Source: Marixanthomonas ophiurae | GTDB taxonomy: Bacteria; Bacteroidota; Bacteroidia; Flavobacteriales; Flavobacteriaceae | Direction of reading: 5' to 3' | Length of the DNA: 64,000 bases | Assembly: GCF_003413745.1 (NCBI RefSeq) | Contig: NZ_QVID01000001.1 | Location: 2,191,089 to 2,255,088 of the forward strand | Shown: in pieces, positions 42,843-54,800 of the stretch | How the letters are laid out: each line of letters opens with the position of its first letter | How positions within the stretch are numbered: the first letter of the stretch is position 1 | Made by a program: the position numbers and the translations under genes | Notes under the pieces: model-generated | What the model was told of the DNA's origin: nothing | The model's input: the letters and a program-made list of their open reading frames with translations, nothing else | The model's database searches: none

Positions 42843-44522
42843 TTAACGGGTATAGCGACGTTTTCTGAAATATTGAAAGAGAATTCCGAATATAGCTAGT
42901 AACCCCAACGGTAACAAGATGTTAACAAGTTGCCATTTCGTGCGTTGCTCTGCTGTTTTTTGTGGATCAAGAAAAGGAACGGCAATATCCTTGCTACGAA
43001 TGTTTATAAGTCCGCTATCGTCAAGTAGGTAATTTACGGTATTCAATAAAAACTCCTTATTTCCGTAGAATGTTTGGGTAAACTTATCGAAGCCTAACTC
43101 TAATGGACGGCTGCCATCTAATTGGTTTTTTATAAGATCACCATCACTTACCACCACCATTTTAGTTGGCACAGAGGTTTTACTATTTTCTGAATATTGA
43201 AACGGTTTTACCCTGTTGGTAAATGCAGAAGGGAATTTACCTTCTAATAAAACAGCCAACGGTTTTTCACCTGCTTTGTATTGCGAAGGATTTGGGCCTT
43301 CGTTTACTGTTTTTAAATTTTCGGGTATTTCAATGTCGAGGTCTATTTCGTAGGGAACGCCAATCACTTCGGTTATGGGTGAAGTGGAGAGTAAAACGGT
43401 TTTGTTTATCTGGTTTGGAAGCGTATCAATTGTGCTGGCATAGTCAAATTTTACTGCCTCAATATTAGTAACAATGGGATGGTTATTAGCGCTACTACTC
43501 AACGGATTAAAAAACCAAGGATAGCGACTGTATTGTGATTCTCGTTCACTTCCTTGCGCTAAGACAATAGGAGCGGAGTACACATCTTTAACCAAATTAG
43601 GGTTTATGCGTAAACCATATTTAAAGAAGAAATCGTTTAACCCAAGATCTTTTCCAAAGGCAAAGGTTTTTCCGCTTACACTATCTATTTTATTTTCAGT
43701 TGCATCAATAAGCCATAAAGAACGACCACCGTTCATGGTGTATTGGTCTAAAATATATTTTTCAGAATCGGAAAAAGCCTCAGTAGGCTTAGCGGCAATA
43801 ATGAGGTCAAACTCTGTTAACGCTTGTAAGGTTTTATTTGGCGAAACAGCAGCTGAATCTAATGTGAAAGGAGCTAAATAGTAATAATCTTTAAGTGTAG
43901 ACAAAAAATCAGCTACATAGCGATCTCCTAATTCTTTATTTCCTTTTAAGATGGCAACCTTTCGTTTTTTGGGGTTAACCAATTTGTTAAAACCATCAGC
44001 AAAAGCATACTCTAGGTTTTGTATAGAATTATTTACACGTTCTTGCGTTGTGGTTCCTAATTGGTTTTTCAGCAATGGGATGGCAACACTTTTTTCATTG
44101 TAATACGCCAAGGCCCAAGGGAAAACGGTTTCGGTACTTACTTTTCCGTTTTCGCGTACTTCCACTTGAGCTCCCATCATCTCGCGCTTAGCAAATTCTT
44201 GTTGCAAAGACTGTGGATCATCAACTTCTAATGGATTGATAAATTCAAACTTAATATTTGGGTTATAGGCAGAAAACTCTTCTAATAACTGTTTGGTTTC
44301 AGCTTGCAAACGGTTGAATTCTGCAGGGAAATTACCTTCTAAAAAAACATCAATTACAATAGGTGATTTTGCAGTCGCGATGGTTTTTTTAGCAGCTTCA
44401 GAAAGCGTGTATCGCTTATCCTGAGTAAGATCAAAACGTTTATAAACGTACGACGAAACTACATTTACAACGATAAATGCAAATAGCGCTACAACGATAT
44501 ATTGAATGGCCTTTTTATTCAT
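42843..44522 (-). CDS. gldG: Gliding motility ABC transporter substrate-like protein GldG
   Basis: The 559-residue protein has an N-terminal membrane helix (YIVVALFAFIVVNVVSSYVY), a large extracytoplasmic region and a C-terminal helix (WQLVNILLPLGLLAIFGILF). The region includes the DUF4350/ABC_transp_aux-like fold (SPIVIDVFLEGNFPAEFNRL, then VAILKGNKELGDRYVADFLS). GldG works with GldF and the ATPase GldA in gliding motility and is linked to T9SS function. It begins 1 bp after gldF, so the two are translated together. Length and topology match the family. The ATPase gene gldA is not in the window. Confidence 0.93.
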   Translation of the reverse strand: MNKKAIQYIVVALFAFIVVNVVSSYVYKRFDLTQDKRYTLSEAAKKTIATAKSPIVIDVFLEGNFPAEFNRLQAETKQLLEEFSAYNPNIKFEFINPLEVDDPQSLQQEFAKREMMGAQVEVRENGKVSTETVFPWALAYYNEKSVAIPLLKNQLGTTTQERVNNSIQNLEYAFADGFNKLVNPKKRKVAILKGNKELGDRYVADFLSTLKDYYYLAPFTLDSAAVSPNKTLQALTEFDLIIAAKPTEAFSDSEKYILDQYTMNGGRSLWLIDATENKIDSVSGKTFAFGKDLGLNDFFFKYGLRINPNLVKDVYSAPIVLAQGSERESQYSRYPWFFNPLSSSANNHPIVTNIEAVKFDYASTIDTLPNQINKTVLLSTSPITEVIGVPYEIDLDIEIPENLKTVNEGPNPSQYKAGEKPLAVLLEGKFPSAFTNRVKPFQYSENSKTSVPTKMVVVSDGDLIKNQLDGSRPLELGFDKFTQTFYGNKEFLLNTVNYLLDDSGLINIRSKDIAVPFLDPQKTAEQRTKWQLVNILLPLGLLAIFGILFQYFRKRRYTR

Positions 44523-44523
44523 A

Positions 44524-45240
44524 TCAATTACGTTTCTTTAACTTTAATATTGTAAATGATATAAAAAGGGCCGAAATACTTAAAAAATAAATGATATCCC
44601 GTGTATCGAGTACGCCACGAGCCACGCTGTCAAAATGAGCTTTCATCCCTAAGGTTTCAATTGGGAAATCGATACCTAAGTTGGTAATCCCTTCAAAGCC
44701 ATAATACAATGCAAAACATAAAAAAACTGAAATAATAAACGCTACAATCTGGTTTTGCGAAAGCGTAGAAGAGAACACGCCAATTGCAGTATAAGCGAGT
44801 ACTAAAAAGAGCAAACCAATATAGGAGCCTAACGTACTACCTACATCCCAATTACCGGCTGGATTTCCTAATTGTGAAATTGTAATAATATAGAGTAAAG
44901 TTGGTAGCAGCGCTACAGTGATAAGAATAACAGCTCCAAAATACTTGCCTAATACAATGTTTTTTAATGAAATAGGCTTTGTCAATAATAATTCTAACGT
45001 GCCCATTTTTATCTCATCGCTAAAACTCCGCATCGTTACTGCAGGAATAAGAAATAAGAGTACCCAAGGTGCTAATTGAAAGTAAGATGATAAATCGGCA
45101 AAACCGGCATCGAGTATATTATAATCTCCAGTAAAAACCCAAAGAAACAAACCGTTAATTAGCAGAAATATTACAATAACTAAGTATCCAATCGGGGTAG
45201 CGAAGAAAGCTGTTATTTCACGTTTTATTAATGCGGTCAT
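44524..45240 (-). CDS. gldF: Gliding motility ABC transporter permease GldF
   Basis: The 238-residue protein has six membrane segments of the ABC-2 permease type, for example LVIVIFLLINGLFLWVF, WVLLFLIPAVTMRSFSDEIK and NQIVAFIISVFLCFALYYGF. The conserved SFSDEIKMGTLELLLTKPIS motif of this permease subfamily is near residues 68-87. It is the membrane part of the GldFG(A) complex. First gene of the gldF-gldG pair; upstream is a 145-bp region with palindromic repeats and no gene. Confidence 0.94.
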   Translation of the reverse strand: MTALIKREITAFFATPIGYLVIVIFLLINGLFLWVFTGDYNILDAGFADLSSYFQLAPWVLLFLIPAVTMRSFSDEIKMGTLELLLTKPISLKNIVLGKYFGAVILITVALLPTLLYIITISQLGNPAGNWDVGSTLGSYIGLLFLVLAYTAIGVFSSTLSQNQIVAFIISVFLCFALYYGFEGITNLGIDFPIETLGMKAHFDSVARGVLDTRDIIYFLSISALFISFTILKLKKRN

Positions 45241-45273
45241 TTATTTATTTTTCATTATCGGGGCTTCGATACT

Positions 45274-45299
45274 ATTCCGAAGCGCTTTGCTTTCGGAAT
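45274..45299. repeat. Inverted repeat upstream of gldF
   Basis: ATTCCGAAGC and GCTTTCGGAAT face each other across GCTTT, almost perfect. It belongs to the palindromic repeat family found near the GAGCGGAG motifs and lies between the ABM-domain gene and gldF. Confidence 0.5.
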
Positions 45300-45385
45300 C
45301 ACTCAGCCTCCTTTTGTTCGTTATAAATTAGTTTTCACAGGTGTCTGAGTGTCCCGACGCAAGGAGGAATGTATAAGGCACAGCG

Positions 45386-45682
45386 TCAATCCAAACTATA
45401 CAACGTATCCACACTCCAAGCTGCAGCTTTTGCTTTAAATTTTGGTTTTGTTTCTGCCCAAACGCCTTTAAATAAATCGCTGTGACGATAGGCTTCTAAA
45501 TCTTCTTCTTTCTTCCAACGGCTGTAGGTGAAAAAGATTGTTTCATTATGTTTATCACGATACAACTCTAAAAACTCACAACCGGGGAAGGTTCTTATTT
45601 TATCTTTTATGGTTTCAAAATTAGCAAGAAAAGCAGGGATTTCCTCTTCTTTAAACTCCATTTTTACAATTCTTGTGAACAT
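45386..45682 (-). CDS. Antibiotic biosynthesis monooxygenase (ABM) domain protein
   Basis: The 98-residue protein has the ABM/quinol monooxygenase fold: MFTRIVKMEFKEEEIPAFLA at the start, a FPGCEFLELYRDKHNETIFF strand pair and a WKKEEDLEAYRHSDLFKGVW helix. Such proteins form dimers and can act as oxygenases or as signalling/heat-shock-type proteins; the substrate is unknown. It sits between a SAM hydrolase gene and gldF, with no close neighbour (107 bp after the former, 145 bp before the latter). Confidence 0.82.
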   Translation of the reverse strand: MFTRIVKMEFKEEEIPAFLANFETIKDKIRTFPGCEFLELYRDKHNETIFFTYSRWKKEEDLEAYRHSDLFKGVWAETKPKFKAKAAAWSVDTLYSLD

Positions 45683-45728
45683 GATATTCTTTTACTTAAT
45701 TTGAGAAAACTTTCTTGTAATTAAGGTT

Positions 45729-45746
45729 ACTGAGCGGAGCCGAAGT
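45729..45746. repeat. Dispersed GAGCGGAG-type repeat, second copy
   Basis: ACTGAGCGGAGCCGAAGT between the ABM gene and the SAM hydrolase gene. It shares GAGCGGAG plus C-C-G-A/T-C-G-A-type continuation with the copy at 41596-41613. Confidence 0.45.
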
Positions 45747-45789
45747 ACCTTTTTTACATTTTTAGTTAACATACAACTTTTATTACTTT

Positions 45790-46620
45790 TCAATTAAAAT
45801 TTATAGATATCGTATCCCAATATTCTAAACCAAATAGGGTAGAGGCACTACCTACAGTACTTGGGTTACTTTTATAGATTGCCAACTCTAAATATTTTGA
45901 TGAATTCCAAAGAGCTAATTTTTTTCCATCTTCCTCTCGTTTATCTGCAGGGACATCAAAATTAATGGCATCACTATAGTTTGTAAATATACTTTCGAAA
46001 GTGGCTCGTCGTGCTTGAATAGTAAATTTACGCCCTTTACCCACTTCTTCAAAAAAGGATTTTGTGATGTTACTTACTACATTTCCGTAGTTATCAATAT
46101 ATATAACGTTTCCTACAATTTGGTTATTTTCACTGTTTACAACGGGTTGAAGACCTCTAATTTCTTTTATTTCAGCAATTGACTTGCCAATAACATCTAA
46201 TGTTCCGCCTCGGGCTATGTGACAAGCAACTTTTACAAAGACATCTAAAACGGGAAAATTAGTTTCTATGCGGTCGTGAATATTAATTTCAACGATTTTT
46301 TCAGGTTTAATTTCTGAAGCTAACATGGAAATAATTCCATTATTAGCACAAATAAAATAATGACCGTCTAAATAAACAGCGATATGTTTATTTTCAGGGT
46401 TTAATTCTGAATCTATTCCTATTAAATGTATAGTGTCTTTCGGGAAACTACGATATGCGTTTTGAATTATATAAGCAGCTTCCGTAATATGGAAAGGAGA
46501 GATAGAATGCGAGATATCAACAATTCTCACATCAGGTAATTCACTATAAATAGCACCTTTTACTGCTCCTGCAAAGTGATCTTTCTCTCCAAAATCAGTA
46601 GTAAGGGTAATGATGGGCAT
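45790..46620 (-). CDS. SAM hydrolase/SAM hydroxide adenosyltransferase (DUF62 family)
   Basis: The 276-residue protein matches the S-adenosyl-l-methionine hydroxide adenosyltransferase family, related to fluorinases and chlorinases. Motifs are ITLTTDFGEKDHFAGAVKGA at the start, the DISHSISPF segment (residues 36-44), YFICANNGIISML (about 88) and YIDNYGNVVSNI near 180. It hydrolyses SAM to adenosine and methionine using water, an enzyme whose physiological role is not settled. No halogenase-specific loop is evident. Divergent from phoH with a 108-bp gap. Confidence 0.9.
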   Translation of the reverse strand: MPIITLTTDFGEKDHFAGAVKGAIYSELPDVRIVDISHSISPFHITEAAYIIQNAYRSFPKDTIHLIGIDSELNPENKHIAVYLDGHYFICANNGIISMLASEIKPEKIVEINIHDRIETNFPVLDVFVKVACHIARGGTLDVIGKSIAEIKEIRGLQPVVNSENNQIVGNVIYIDNYGNVVSNITKSFFEEVGKGRKFTIQARRATFESIFTNYSDAINFDVPADKREEDGKKLALWNSSKYLELAIYKSNPSTVGSASTLFGLEYWDTISINFN

Positions 46621-46728
46621 TGTCGATTGTTGATATTTTGTTAAAACAAGTACTACAAAAATAAGGTACTTTTGTTATAGGAAAAACTATATTTACACTT
46701 AGTATAAAATCTTATAAACATTCTGCTT

Positions 46729-47682
46729 TTGAACGAACTTATAATTGAATTGACCGAAGTAAGTCCACGTGAATTTTTTGGGCTTCAAAATGCAAATATT
46801 GATCTACTTAAAAAGTTTTTTCCGAAACTTAAAATTGTTGCTCGCGGAAGCAAAATTAAAGCTTATGGCGATGAGGAAGTTCTTGAAGAATTTGACAAAC
46901 GGATGAACATGTTGTTAGAGCATTTTGGTAAATACAATAAAATTGACGAAAATGTAATTGAGCGTGTATTGCAAAGTGAAAGTAGAGATGATTATGAAAC
47001 TCCTGTTAGCGCTGGTGAAGTTTTAGTTCATGGTGTTAGTGGAAAGTTAATAAAAGCCCAAACGGCCAATCAGCGTAAATTGGTAGAATTGATGGGTAAA
47101 AACGATATGGTCTTTGCTGTAGGGCCTGCCGGAACAGGTAAAACGTACACTGGGGTTGCTTTAGCAGTAAAAGCCTTAAAAGAAAAGCAGGTAAAACGTA
47201 TTATATTAACCCGACCCGCTGTAGAAGCCGGAGAAAATTTAGGTTTTTTACCAGGAGATCTAAAGGAAAAGTTAGACCCGTATATGCAACCGCTCTATGA
47301 TGCGTTACGTGATATGATTCCGCATGAAAAACTAGAATCACATATAGAAAAAGGAGTCATTCAAATTGCACCTATGGCATTTATGCGTGGGCGAACATTA
47401 GACAACGCTTTTGTTATTCTAGATGAAGCCCAGAATACCACTCATGCACAAATGAAAATGTTCCTTACCCGAATGGGGAAAAGCGCTAAGTTTATGATTA
47501 CCGGGGATCCCGGACAAATAGATTTACCGAGAAGGGTTATCTCAGGGCTAAAAGAAGCCTTATTGGTTTTAAAAGATGTTAAAGGTGTTGGTGTTATTCA
47601 TTTAGATGATAAAGATGTAATACGACACAGACTTGTTAAAAAAGTAATCGCAGCTTATAAATCCATTGAAAACGTTGACTAA
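46729..47682 (+). CDS. phoH: PhoH-family ATPase
   Basis: The 317-residue protein has a short N-terminal KH-like region (residues 1-100) and a PhoH helicase-like domain: Walker [12 protein letters not shown] (about 128), a [20 protein letters not shown] segment, Walker [20 protein letters not shown] (about 225) and [11 protein letters not shown]. It is a cytoplasmic ATP-binding protein linked to RNA metabolism in other bacteria. The start is TTG at 46729; the next in-frame ATG is far downstream (residue 62) and would cut the KH-like part. It is followed by purC after 32 bp. Confidence 0.92.
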   Translation: MNELIIELTEVSPREFFGLQNANIDLLKKFFPKLKIVARGSKIKAYGDEEVLEEFDKRMNMLLEHFGKYNKIDENVIERVLQSESRDDYETPVSAGEVLVHGVSGKLIKAQTANQRKLVELMGKNDMVFAVGPAGTGKTYTGVALAVKALKEKQVKRIILTRPAVEAGENLGFLPGDLKEKLDPYMQPLYDALRDMIPHEKLESHIEKGVIQIAPMAFMRGRTLDNAFVILDEAQNTTHAQMKMFLTRMGKSAKFMITGDPGQIDLPRRVISGLKEALLVLKDVKGVGVIHLDDKDVIRHRLVKKVIAAYKSIENVD

Positions 47683-47714
47683 TTAATTATTTACCGAATA
47701 AAGAAAATATTATA

Positions 47715-48668
47715 ATGAATACCCTAACTTCTACTAATTTTAATTTTCCTGGTCAAAAAAACGTATATCATGGTAAAGTACGCGAAGTCTATACCTTAGA
47801 GAATGACACGTTGGTTATGATTGCAACCGATAGGTTAAGCGCTTTCGATGTGGTCATGCCCAAAGGGATTCCATATAAAGGACAGATATTAAACCAGATT
47901 GCTACTAAAATGATGCGTGAGACGGAAGATCTCGTACCAAATTGGTTAATCGCTACGCCAGATCCAAACGTTGCAGTAGGGGAAGCTTGCGAGCCTTACA
48001 AAGTCGAAATGGTTATTCGAGGGTATTTAAGTGGGCACGCAGCTCGTGAATATAAGTCTGGAAAAAGAATGCTTTGTGGTATGCCAATGCCTGAAGGAAT
48101 GAAAGAAAACGATAAATTTCCTAAGCCAATTATTACACCTGCAACAAAAGCCGAAGCGGGTGATCATGACGAAGATATTTCTAAAGAAGAAATTTTAAAT
48201 CGTAACATCGTTTCAGAAAAAGACTATCTTCAGTTAGAAGATTATACTCGAAAGCTTTTCCAAAGAGGAACCGAAATAGCAGCCAAACGCGGATTGATTT
48301 TAGTAGATACTAAATATGAATTCGGAAAAACGAAAGATGGAAAAATTGTGCTTATTGATGAAATCCACACGCCAGACTCTTCTCGATACTTCTACGCAGA
48401 AGGCTATCAACAACGTCAAGACAACAACGAGCCTCAAAAACAATTGTCTAAAGAGTTTGTAAGACAATGGCTTATTGAAAATGGTTTTCAAGGTCTCGAA
48501 GGACAGCAAGTCCCTGAAATGAGTGATGAATATATCAAAACAGTTTCAGAAAGATATATAGAATTATATGAGAATATTACGGGTGAGTCTTTTGTAAAAG
48601 CTGATGTTTCAAATATTCAAAAAAGAATAGAACAAAACACTGCAAAATATCTTCAAAACCAACAGTGA
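47715..48668 (+). CDS. purC: SAICAR synthetase (phosphoribosylaminoimidazole-succinocarboxamide synthase)
   Basis: The 317-residue protein is of the longer (eukaryote-like) PurC type used in Bacteroidota. Hallmarks are [11 protein letters not shown] near the start, [20 protein letters not shown] (36-55), [17 protein letters not shown] (about 102-118) and a [14 protein letters not shown] segment. It adds aspartate to CAIR with ATP in de novo purine synthesis. It has its own start 32 bp after phoH and may share its transcript. The following 190 bp is AT-rich, without a clear hairpin. Confidence 0.95.
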   Translation: MNTLTSTNFNFPGQKNVYHGKVREVYTLENDTLVMIATDRLSAFDVVMPKGIPYKGQILNQIATKMMRETEDLVPNWLIATPDPNVAVGEACEPYKVEMVIRGYLSGHAAREYKSGKRMLCGMPMPEGMKENDKFPKPIITPATKAEAGDHDEDISKEEILNRNIVSEKDYLQLEDYTRKLFQRGTEIAAKRGLILVDTKYEFGKTKDGKIVLIDEIHTPDSSRYFYAEGYQQRQDNNEPQKQLSKEFVRQWLIENGFQGLEGQQVPEMSDEYIKTVSERYIELYENITGESFVKADVSNIQKRIEQNTAKYLQNQQ

Positions 48669-48860
48669 TTTAAAATTAAATTATAATTGTATTTTATTAA
48701 ATTTTAATAAAAAGATGGCAAGAGTATTGTTTCTTGTCGAAAGAAATTATTAAATTTTATCATTTCTTTAACAAACCATGATTGTTTTTTCTACGTAGAT
48801 TAAGTGTAAATGTTTCCGTCTCCCCAGGGAACGTAAGTCTAATTAATCAAAAAACACTTT

Positions 48861-51800
48861 ATGGAAAAAACAACTACCCGAAACTTTTTTTTATTAGTTT
48901 CTATTTTGTTAATGACATCATTGTCTTATGGACAATATGTTGTCATGAACAGCAACGATGCAGGACCAGGCTCTTTAAGGCAGGCTGTTATCGATGCTAA
49001 TGCAGCAGCTGGTTCTAACACGATCACGTTTGATGCAGACTACACGATCAATCTTACTACAGGACAAATAGTAATTAACGATGACCTTACCATTACAGGT
49101 ACAGGTATCGGAAATACTGTTATAGATGGTACAGGTAATGGTACAGCTCGACTTATCGGAGCTACCAATATTACAGATTTAACTATTGAAGGAATAACAT
49201 TTCAAAATACAACGGCTACAGCTCCCGGTGCTGCATTAGGAGTCCAAAATGTTGTGAATGCAAACGTTATAGACTCTGAATTCAATAACAATGCAACAAA
49301 TGCCGCTAACGGAGGGGGAGCAATTGGATCAACGGAGTCTAACCTTTCGGTTTCTGGAAGTTTTTTCGACGGAAACACAGCTATTAACGCAGCTTCAAGT
49401 AGTGGAGGTGCCATTGGTCAAGATACTAGCGGAACGCTGACTGTTATGAATTCTGAATTTACAAACAATACAGCAAATCGCGCAGGTGGAGCAATTGAAG
49501 TGAATTCTCTAGACCTTATTACAATAACGGATTCAAATTTTGACGGAAATACAGCTGCAGGTCCTCCCGGAAACGGAGGATCTTTGCATATAACAGGGAG
49601 TGCAGATGCTACTATATCTGGTTCAACCTTTACTAATAACGTAGCTGCTCTAGAAGGAGGAGCTTTATGGAATGGGCTAGGAACGATGACAGTTTCTAAC
49701 TCTACCATAGATGCCAATGAAGCACAAGGTGCTGCTGCCGATGATGGTGGTGGAGGTATCTTTAATAATGGTGGAACACTTTTAGTGAATGCCCAAACAA
49801 CCATAACAAATAATATAGCTTCTGGAGCTTCAGGTTCTGGTGGTGGTATTTTTAGTACAGCTGGAACAGTTGAAATTACTGATCCTGGTACAGCAGTAAA
49901 TTTAAATAGAGCCAACCGCGCAGGTGGTGGTATTGAAATAGTAGATGGATCGCTTACGCTTACCGACGTATCGTTAAATCAGAATAATGCAGGAGTTGCA
50001 CCAGCAATTGCTGCGCCTGGTAATGGAGGTGGTATTCACGTATCTAATGTAGCGACCGTTATTATAAACGGTGGTAATATTCAAGCTAATGTTGCTGCAA
50101 ACCAAGGTGGTGGACTTTGGAATCAAGCTGGAAGCACCATGACAGTTACAAATGCGCCCACACCAAACTTTAGTGATAACATTGCTAGTGGTGATGGTGG
50201 TGGAGCTATATACAATAATGGTGGTACATTAGAAGTGCAGCCAGGAAATGTATTGAGCAACAATATTGCCGATGGCCCTTCAGGTTCAGGTGGAGCAATC
50301 TTAAATGCTACTCCGGGAACATTCACTATTGACGATGTAACGTTTACTGGAAACACAGCAAACCGTGCAGGTGGTGCAATTGAAATTGCATCAGCTGGAG
50401 GAGAAACATATACTTTTTCAGGAGTTACTTTAGATGGCAACTTTATATCGACACCCGCACCAGGAAATGGTGGTGGTTTACATATAAGTGGACCGGGTGA
50501 TGTGACTTTCACTAATAGTACAATTCAAAATAATACAGCCGTAGAAGGTGGTGGACTATGGAATGGCGCTGGAACGATGACTGTAACAGATACCCAAATT
50601 TCAAACAATGAAGCTACAGGCGACCTTGCCGAACAAGGTGGTGGTGGTATTTATAATGAAATGGGAACATTGATTGTAAATGGTACTTCAACTATAGATG
50701 GTAATTCAGCAACCGGAACAGCAGGTTCAGGTGGTGGAATCTTAACCAATATAGGATCATTAAATGTAGATAACCTTACAATATCTGGAAATACAGCTGT
50801 TAGAGCTGGTGGTGGTATTGAAGTACGATCTAATGCGGGAGATTTATTTGAATTTAACAATGTTACATTCAATAATAATACCGCAACAGGGGCTACCGCT
50901 CCTGGAAACGGTGGTGCTTACCACATTAGTGGAGGCGGAGATTCAACGTTTACTGATTGTTTAGTTCAAAATAACACTGCTGTTGAAGGTGGTGGTCTTT
51001 GGAATGGAACAGGAACCATGACCTTAGCGGGCTCCAATACAATAAGCAATAACACTGCAACAGGTGATGCCCCTGAACAAGGTGGTGGAGGTATATACAA
51101 TGATGGTGGTACTTTAGATGCACAAGGTGGTTTATTTAGTGGATTTGCTGATATTTTCGGAAATATGGCAACTGGAACATCAGGTTCTGGTGGCGCTATT
51201 TTAAGTACCGGAGGAACTGTAGAAATAGCGGGAGCTTTCATAACAAGTAATGGAGCTAATCGCGCAGGTGGTGCTATTGAAATAATAGATGGTGTTGCAA
51301 ATATTATTAACACCAATCTTAGTAGTAATGACGTAAACGGAACAGCCGGAACACCGAATCCAGGTAATGGAGGAGGAGTTCACGTAACTGGAAACGGAGC
51401 AACCATATCTTTTAGTGGTATTGCATTAGCAAATACAGCTGCCAGTGAAGGTGGTGCATTATGGAATAATGGAGGTACTATGAATGTTTTAACCCCTGCT
51501 TTTGGTGGTTTATTTACAGATACTTTTATTGATGGAAACACAGCTTTTGGAGCTGATGCTACCAACGGTGGTGGTGGAATCTTTAACAATGGAGGTACTT
51601 TAACCGTTGCAAGCGGTACAAATATAGTGAACAACATTGCTGACGGAGCTTCAGGTTCTGGTGGTGGTATTTTTAGTACTGCAGGTGACTTAACCCTTAC
51701 TGAAGTAATTATAACCGACAACCGAGCAAATAGAGCTGGTGGTGGTATCGAATTGATTGACGGTTCACTTACAGTCTCTAATTCTACATTAAATAATAAT

Positions 51801-54800
51801 AATGCAGGTGTTTCCCCCGCAACAGCCGCTCCAGGTAATGGAGGTGCTTTGCATATAAGTGGAGCTGCAAATGCTACCATTACAGGTGGAACAGTTGATA
51901 GTAATGTTGCTGCTGCCGAAGGTGGTGGTCTTTGGAACGGAACAGGAACCATGACTATTGATGGAACTCCTATTACAAATAACACTGCTTCAGGAGATGA
52001 TGCTACCAATGGTGGTGGTGGAGTCTTTAACAATGGAGGAACGCTAGACGTTTTAGCCGGTACAGAAATAACAAATAATATCGCTGACGGAGCCTCAGGT
52101 TCTGGAGGTGGTGTTTTTAGTACCGCTGGAGATGTAACACTTACCGAAGTAATTATAACCGACAACCAAGCTAACAGAGCTGGTGGTGGTATTGAATTGA
52201 TTGACGGTTCAGTAACGCTTACAAATGTTACATTAGATACCAATAACGCAGGAGTTGCTCCCGCAACAGCCGCACCAGGTAATGGTGGTGGACTGCACAT
52301 AAGTGGAGCTGCGAACGCAACGCTAACCGGAGGTACAGTAGACAGTAATGTTGCTGCATTAGAAGGTGGTGGACTATGGAATGGAACAGGAACAATGACA
52401 GTTGATGGAACACCTATAACAAATAATATAGCTAGTGGAGCTACTGCCGATGACGGTGGTGGAGGTATCTTTAATAATGGAGGTACATTAGATGTATTAG
52501 CCGGAACTAATATCACTAACAACTTGGCAAATGGAACGTCAGGTTCTGGTGGTGGTATTTTTAGTACTGGAGGAACAGTAACCGTAACTGGTGCTATAAT
52601 TTCACAAAATAGTGCTAACCGTGCTGGTGGTGGTATGGAAGTTATTGAAGGTTCAGTAACTTTAACTAATACTGCACTTAGCATTAATGATGTTAATGGA
52701 ACTGCAGGAACACCTAATCCGGGTAACGGAGGAGGAATGCACGTAAGTGGTGCCGCAACAGTTTCCATAACAGGTGGTACGGTTTCAGCAAACGAAGCTG
52801 CCAGTGAAGGTGGTGGACTTTGGAATCAGGCCGGAGCTACAATGACTGTTACCGATGCGATGGTAAATATAAATACCGCAGCTGGTAACGATGCCGATAA
52901 CGGTGGAGGAGGAATCTTCAATAATGGAGGTAACTTAGGAATTGTAAATTCTACCGTTCAAAGTAATACCGCTACAGGAACATCAGGTTCTGGTGGTGGT
53001 GTATTGACAACTGCTGGTGATGTAACTGTTATAGGCGGAAGTATAGACAACAATTCTGCCAACCGAGCAGGTGGTGGTATTGAAGTAATTGACGGAATGC
53101 TTTCTATGGCAAATACGTCATTGAACTCTAACGGAGTAAATGGTTCTTCTGGAGCTCCTAATCCAGGAAATGGTGGTGGAATGCACGTAAGTGGTGTTGC
53201 CAATGTTTCCATGTTTGGAGGTACGGTTTCCCTTAACGATGCCGCCGCCGAAGGTGGTGGTCTTTGGAACCAAGCTGGAAGTACTATGGAAATAGATAAC
53301 ACCACAATAGACAGTAATACTGCAAGTGGTAACGATCCTGACCAAGGTGGAGGAGGAATCTTCAACAACGGCGGAACATTGATGGTACAGAATTCTTCTG
53401 AAATAACAAATAACGTTGCCGATGGAACTGCAGGTTCTGGTGGTGGAATTCAAAATGTTGCTGGAGGATCTGTAACCGTGAATAACACGATAATTTCGAA
53501 TAATTCAGCAAACAGAGCCGGTGGTGGTATTGAAGATAATTCTTCAGTAACTGCCGGAAGCATAACGCTGTTTAATGTGAATTTAGATAATAATGAAGTA
53601 GGAAGCGCACCGGGTAATGGTGGCGGACTACATATAACAGGTCCTGGTACCGCTATGATAACCAACGGAACAGTGAATGGAAACGTTGCAACTGCCGAAG
53701 GTGGTGGTCTTTGGAATGGATCTGGAGAAATGACAGTTGATGGAACAACCGTTGACGCTAATACAGCCAGTGGGGCCGATGCCGATCAAGGTGGTGGTGG
53801 AATTTTCAATGAAGGAGGAACACTATCCGTATTGAATGCAACTGTAAGCAACAATGTTGCTGACGGAGCATCTGGATCTGGTGGAGGAATATTGAACAAC
53901 CAAGGTACCTTAACTGTTACCGATTCTGAATTGAGTGGAAACACTTCAATGAGAGCTGGCGGAGCGATTGAAGATAATTCAGTTGCCGGAAAATTATTGA
54001 CGTTGACAAATGTTGACTTAATGAACAACGCAACTGCATCTGCTCCGGGTAATGGTGGTGGATTGCACATAACTGGTCCCGGAGACTCAAACATTACAGG
54101 CGGAACAGCAAGTGGAAACACTGCTTCTGCTGAAGGTGGAGCGTACTGGAACGGATCTGGAGTTATGACAATCGACGGAACAACTGTTGACGCAAACACA
54201 GCTAGCGGAGCCGACGCCGATCAAGGTGGTGGTGGAATCTTCAATGAAGGAGGAACACTTTCTGTACTGAATGCAACTGTAAGTAACAATATTGCTGATG
54301 GAGCATCAGGATCTGGTGGAGGAATCTTGAACAATCAAGGAACACTTACCGTAACCGATTCTGAATTGAGTGGAAACACTTCAATGAGAGCTGGTGGTGC
54401 AATTGAAGAAAATTCAGTTGCTGAAAATGTATTGACGCTTGAAAATGTTGACTTAATGAACAATAGCACTGCATCTGCTCCGGGTAATGGTGGTGGATTG
54501 CACATAACTGGTCCTGGAGACTCAAACATTACAGGCGGAACTGCAAGTGGAAACACGGCATCTGCTGAAGGTGGGGCGTACTGGAACGGAGCTGGAGTTA
54601 TGACAATCGACGGAACAACTGTCGACGCAAACACAGCCAGTGGAGCCGACGCCGATCAAGGTGGTGGTGGAATCTTCAACGAAGGAGGAACACTTTCTGT
54701 ACTGAATGCAACAATCAGCAACAATGTTGTTGACGGCGCATCAGGTTCTGGTGGTGGAATCTTGAACAATCAAGGTTCATTAACCGTAACCGATTCTGAA

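Noticed and set aside
51380..52768. A 462-codon minus-strand frame and several similar ones (49202-55327) inside the giant gene, with Pro-rich sequence
   Set aside because: They are antisense frames over Gly-rich repeats; the repeat codons lack stops in this frame. The plus-strand gene has a signal peptide and a sorting domain.
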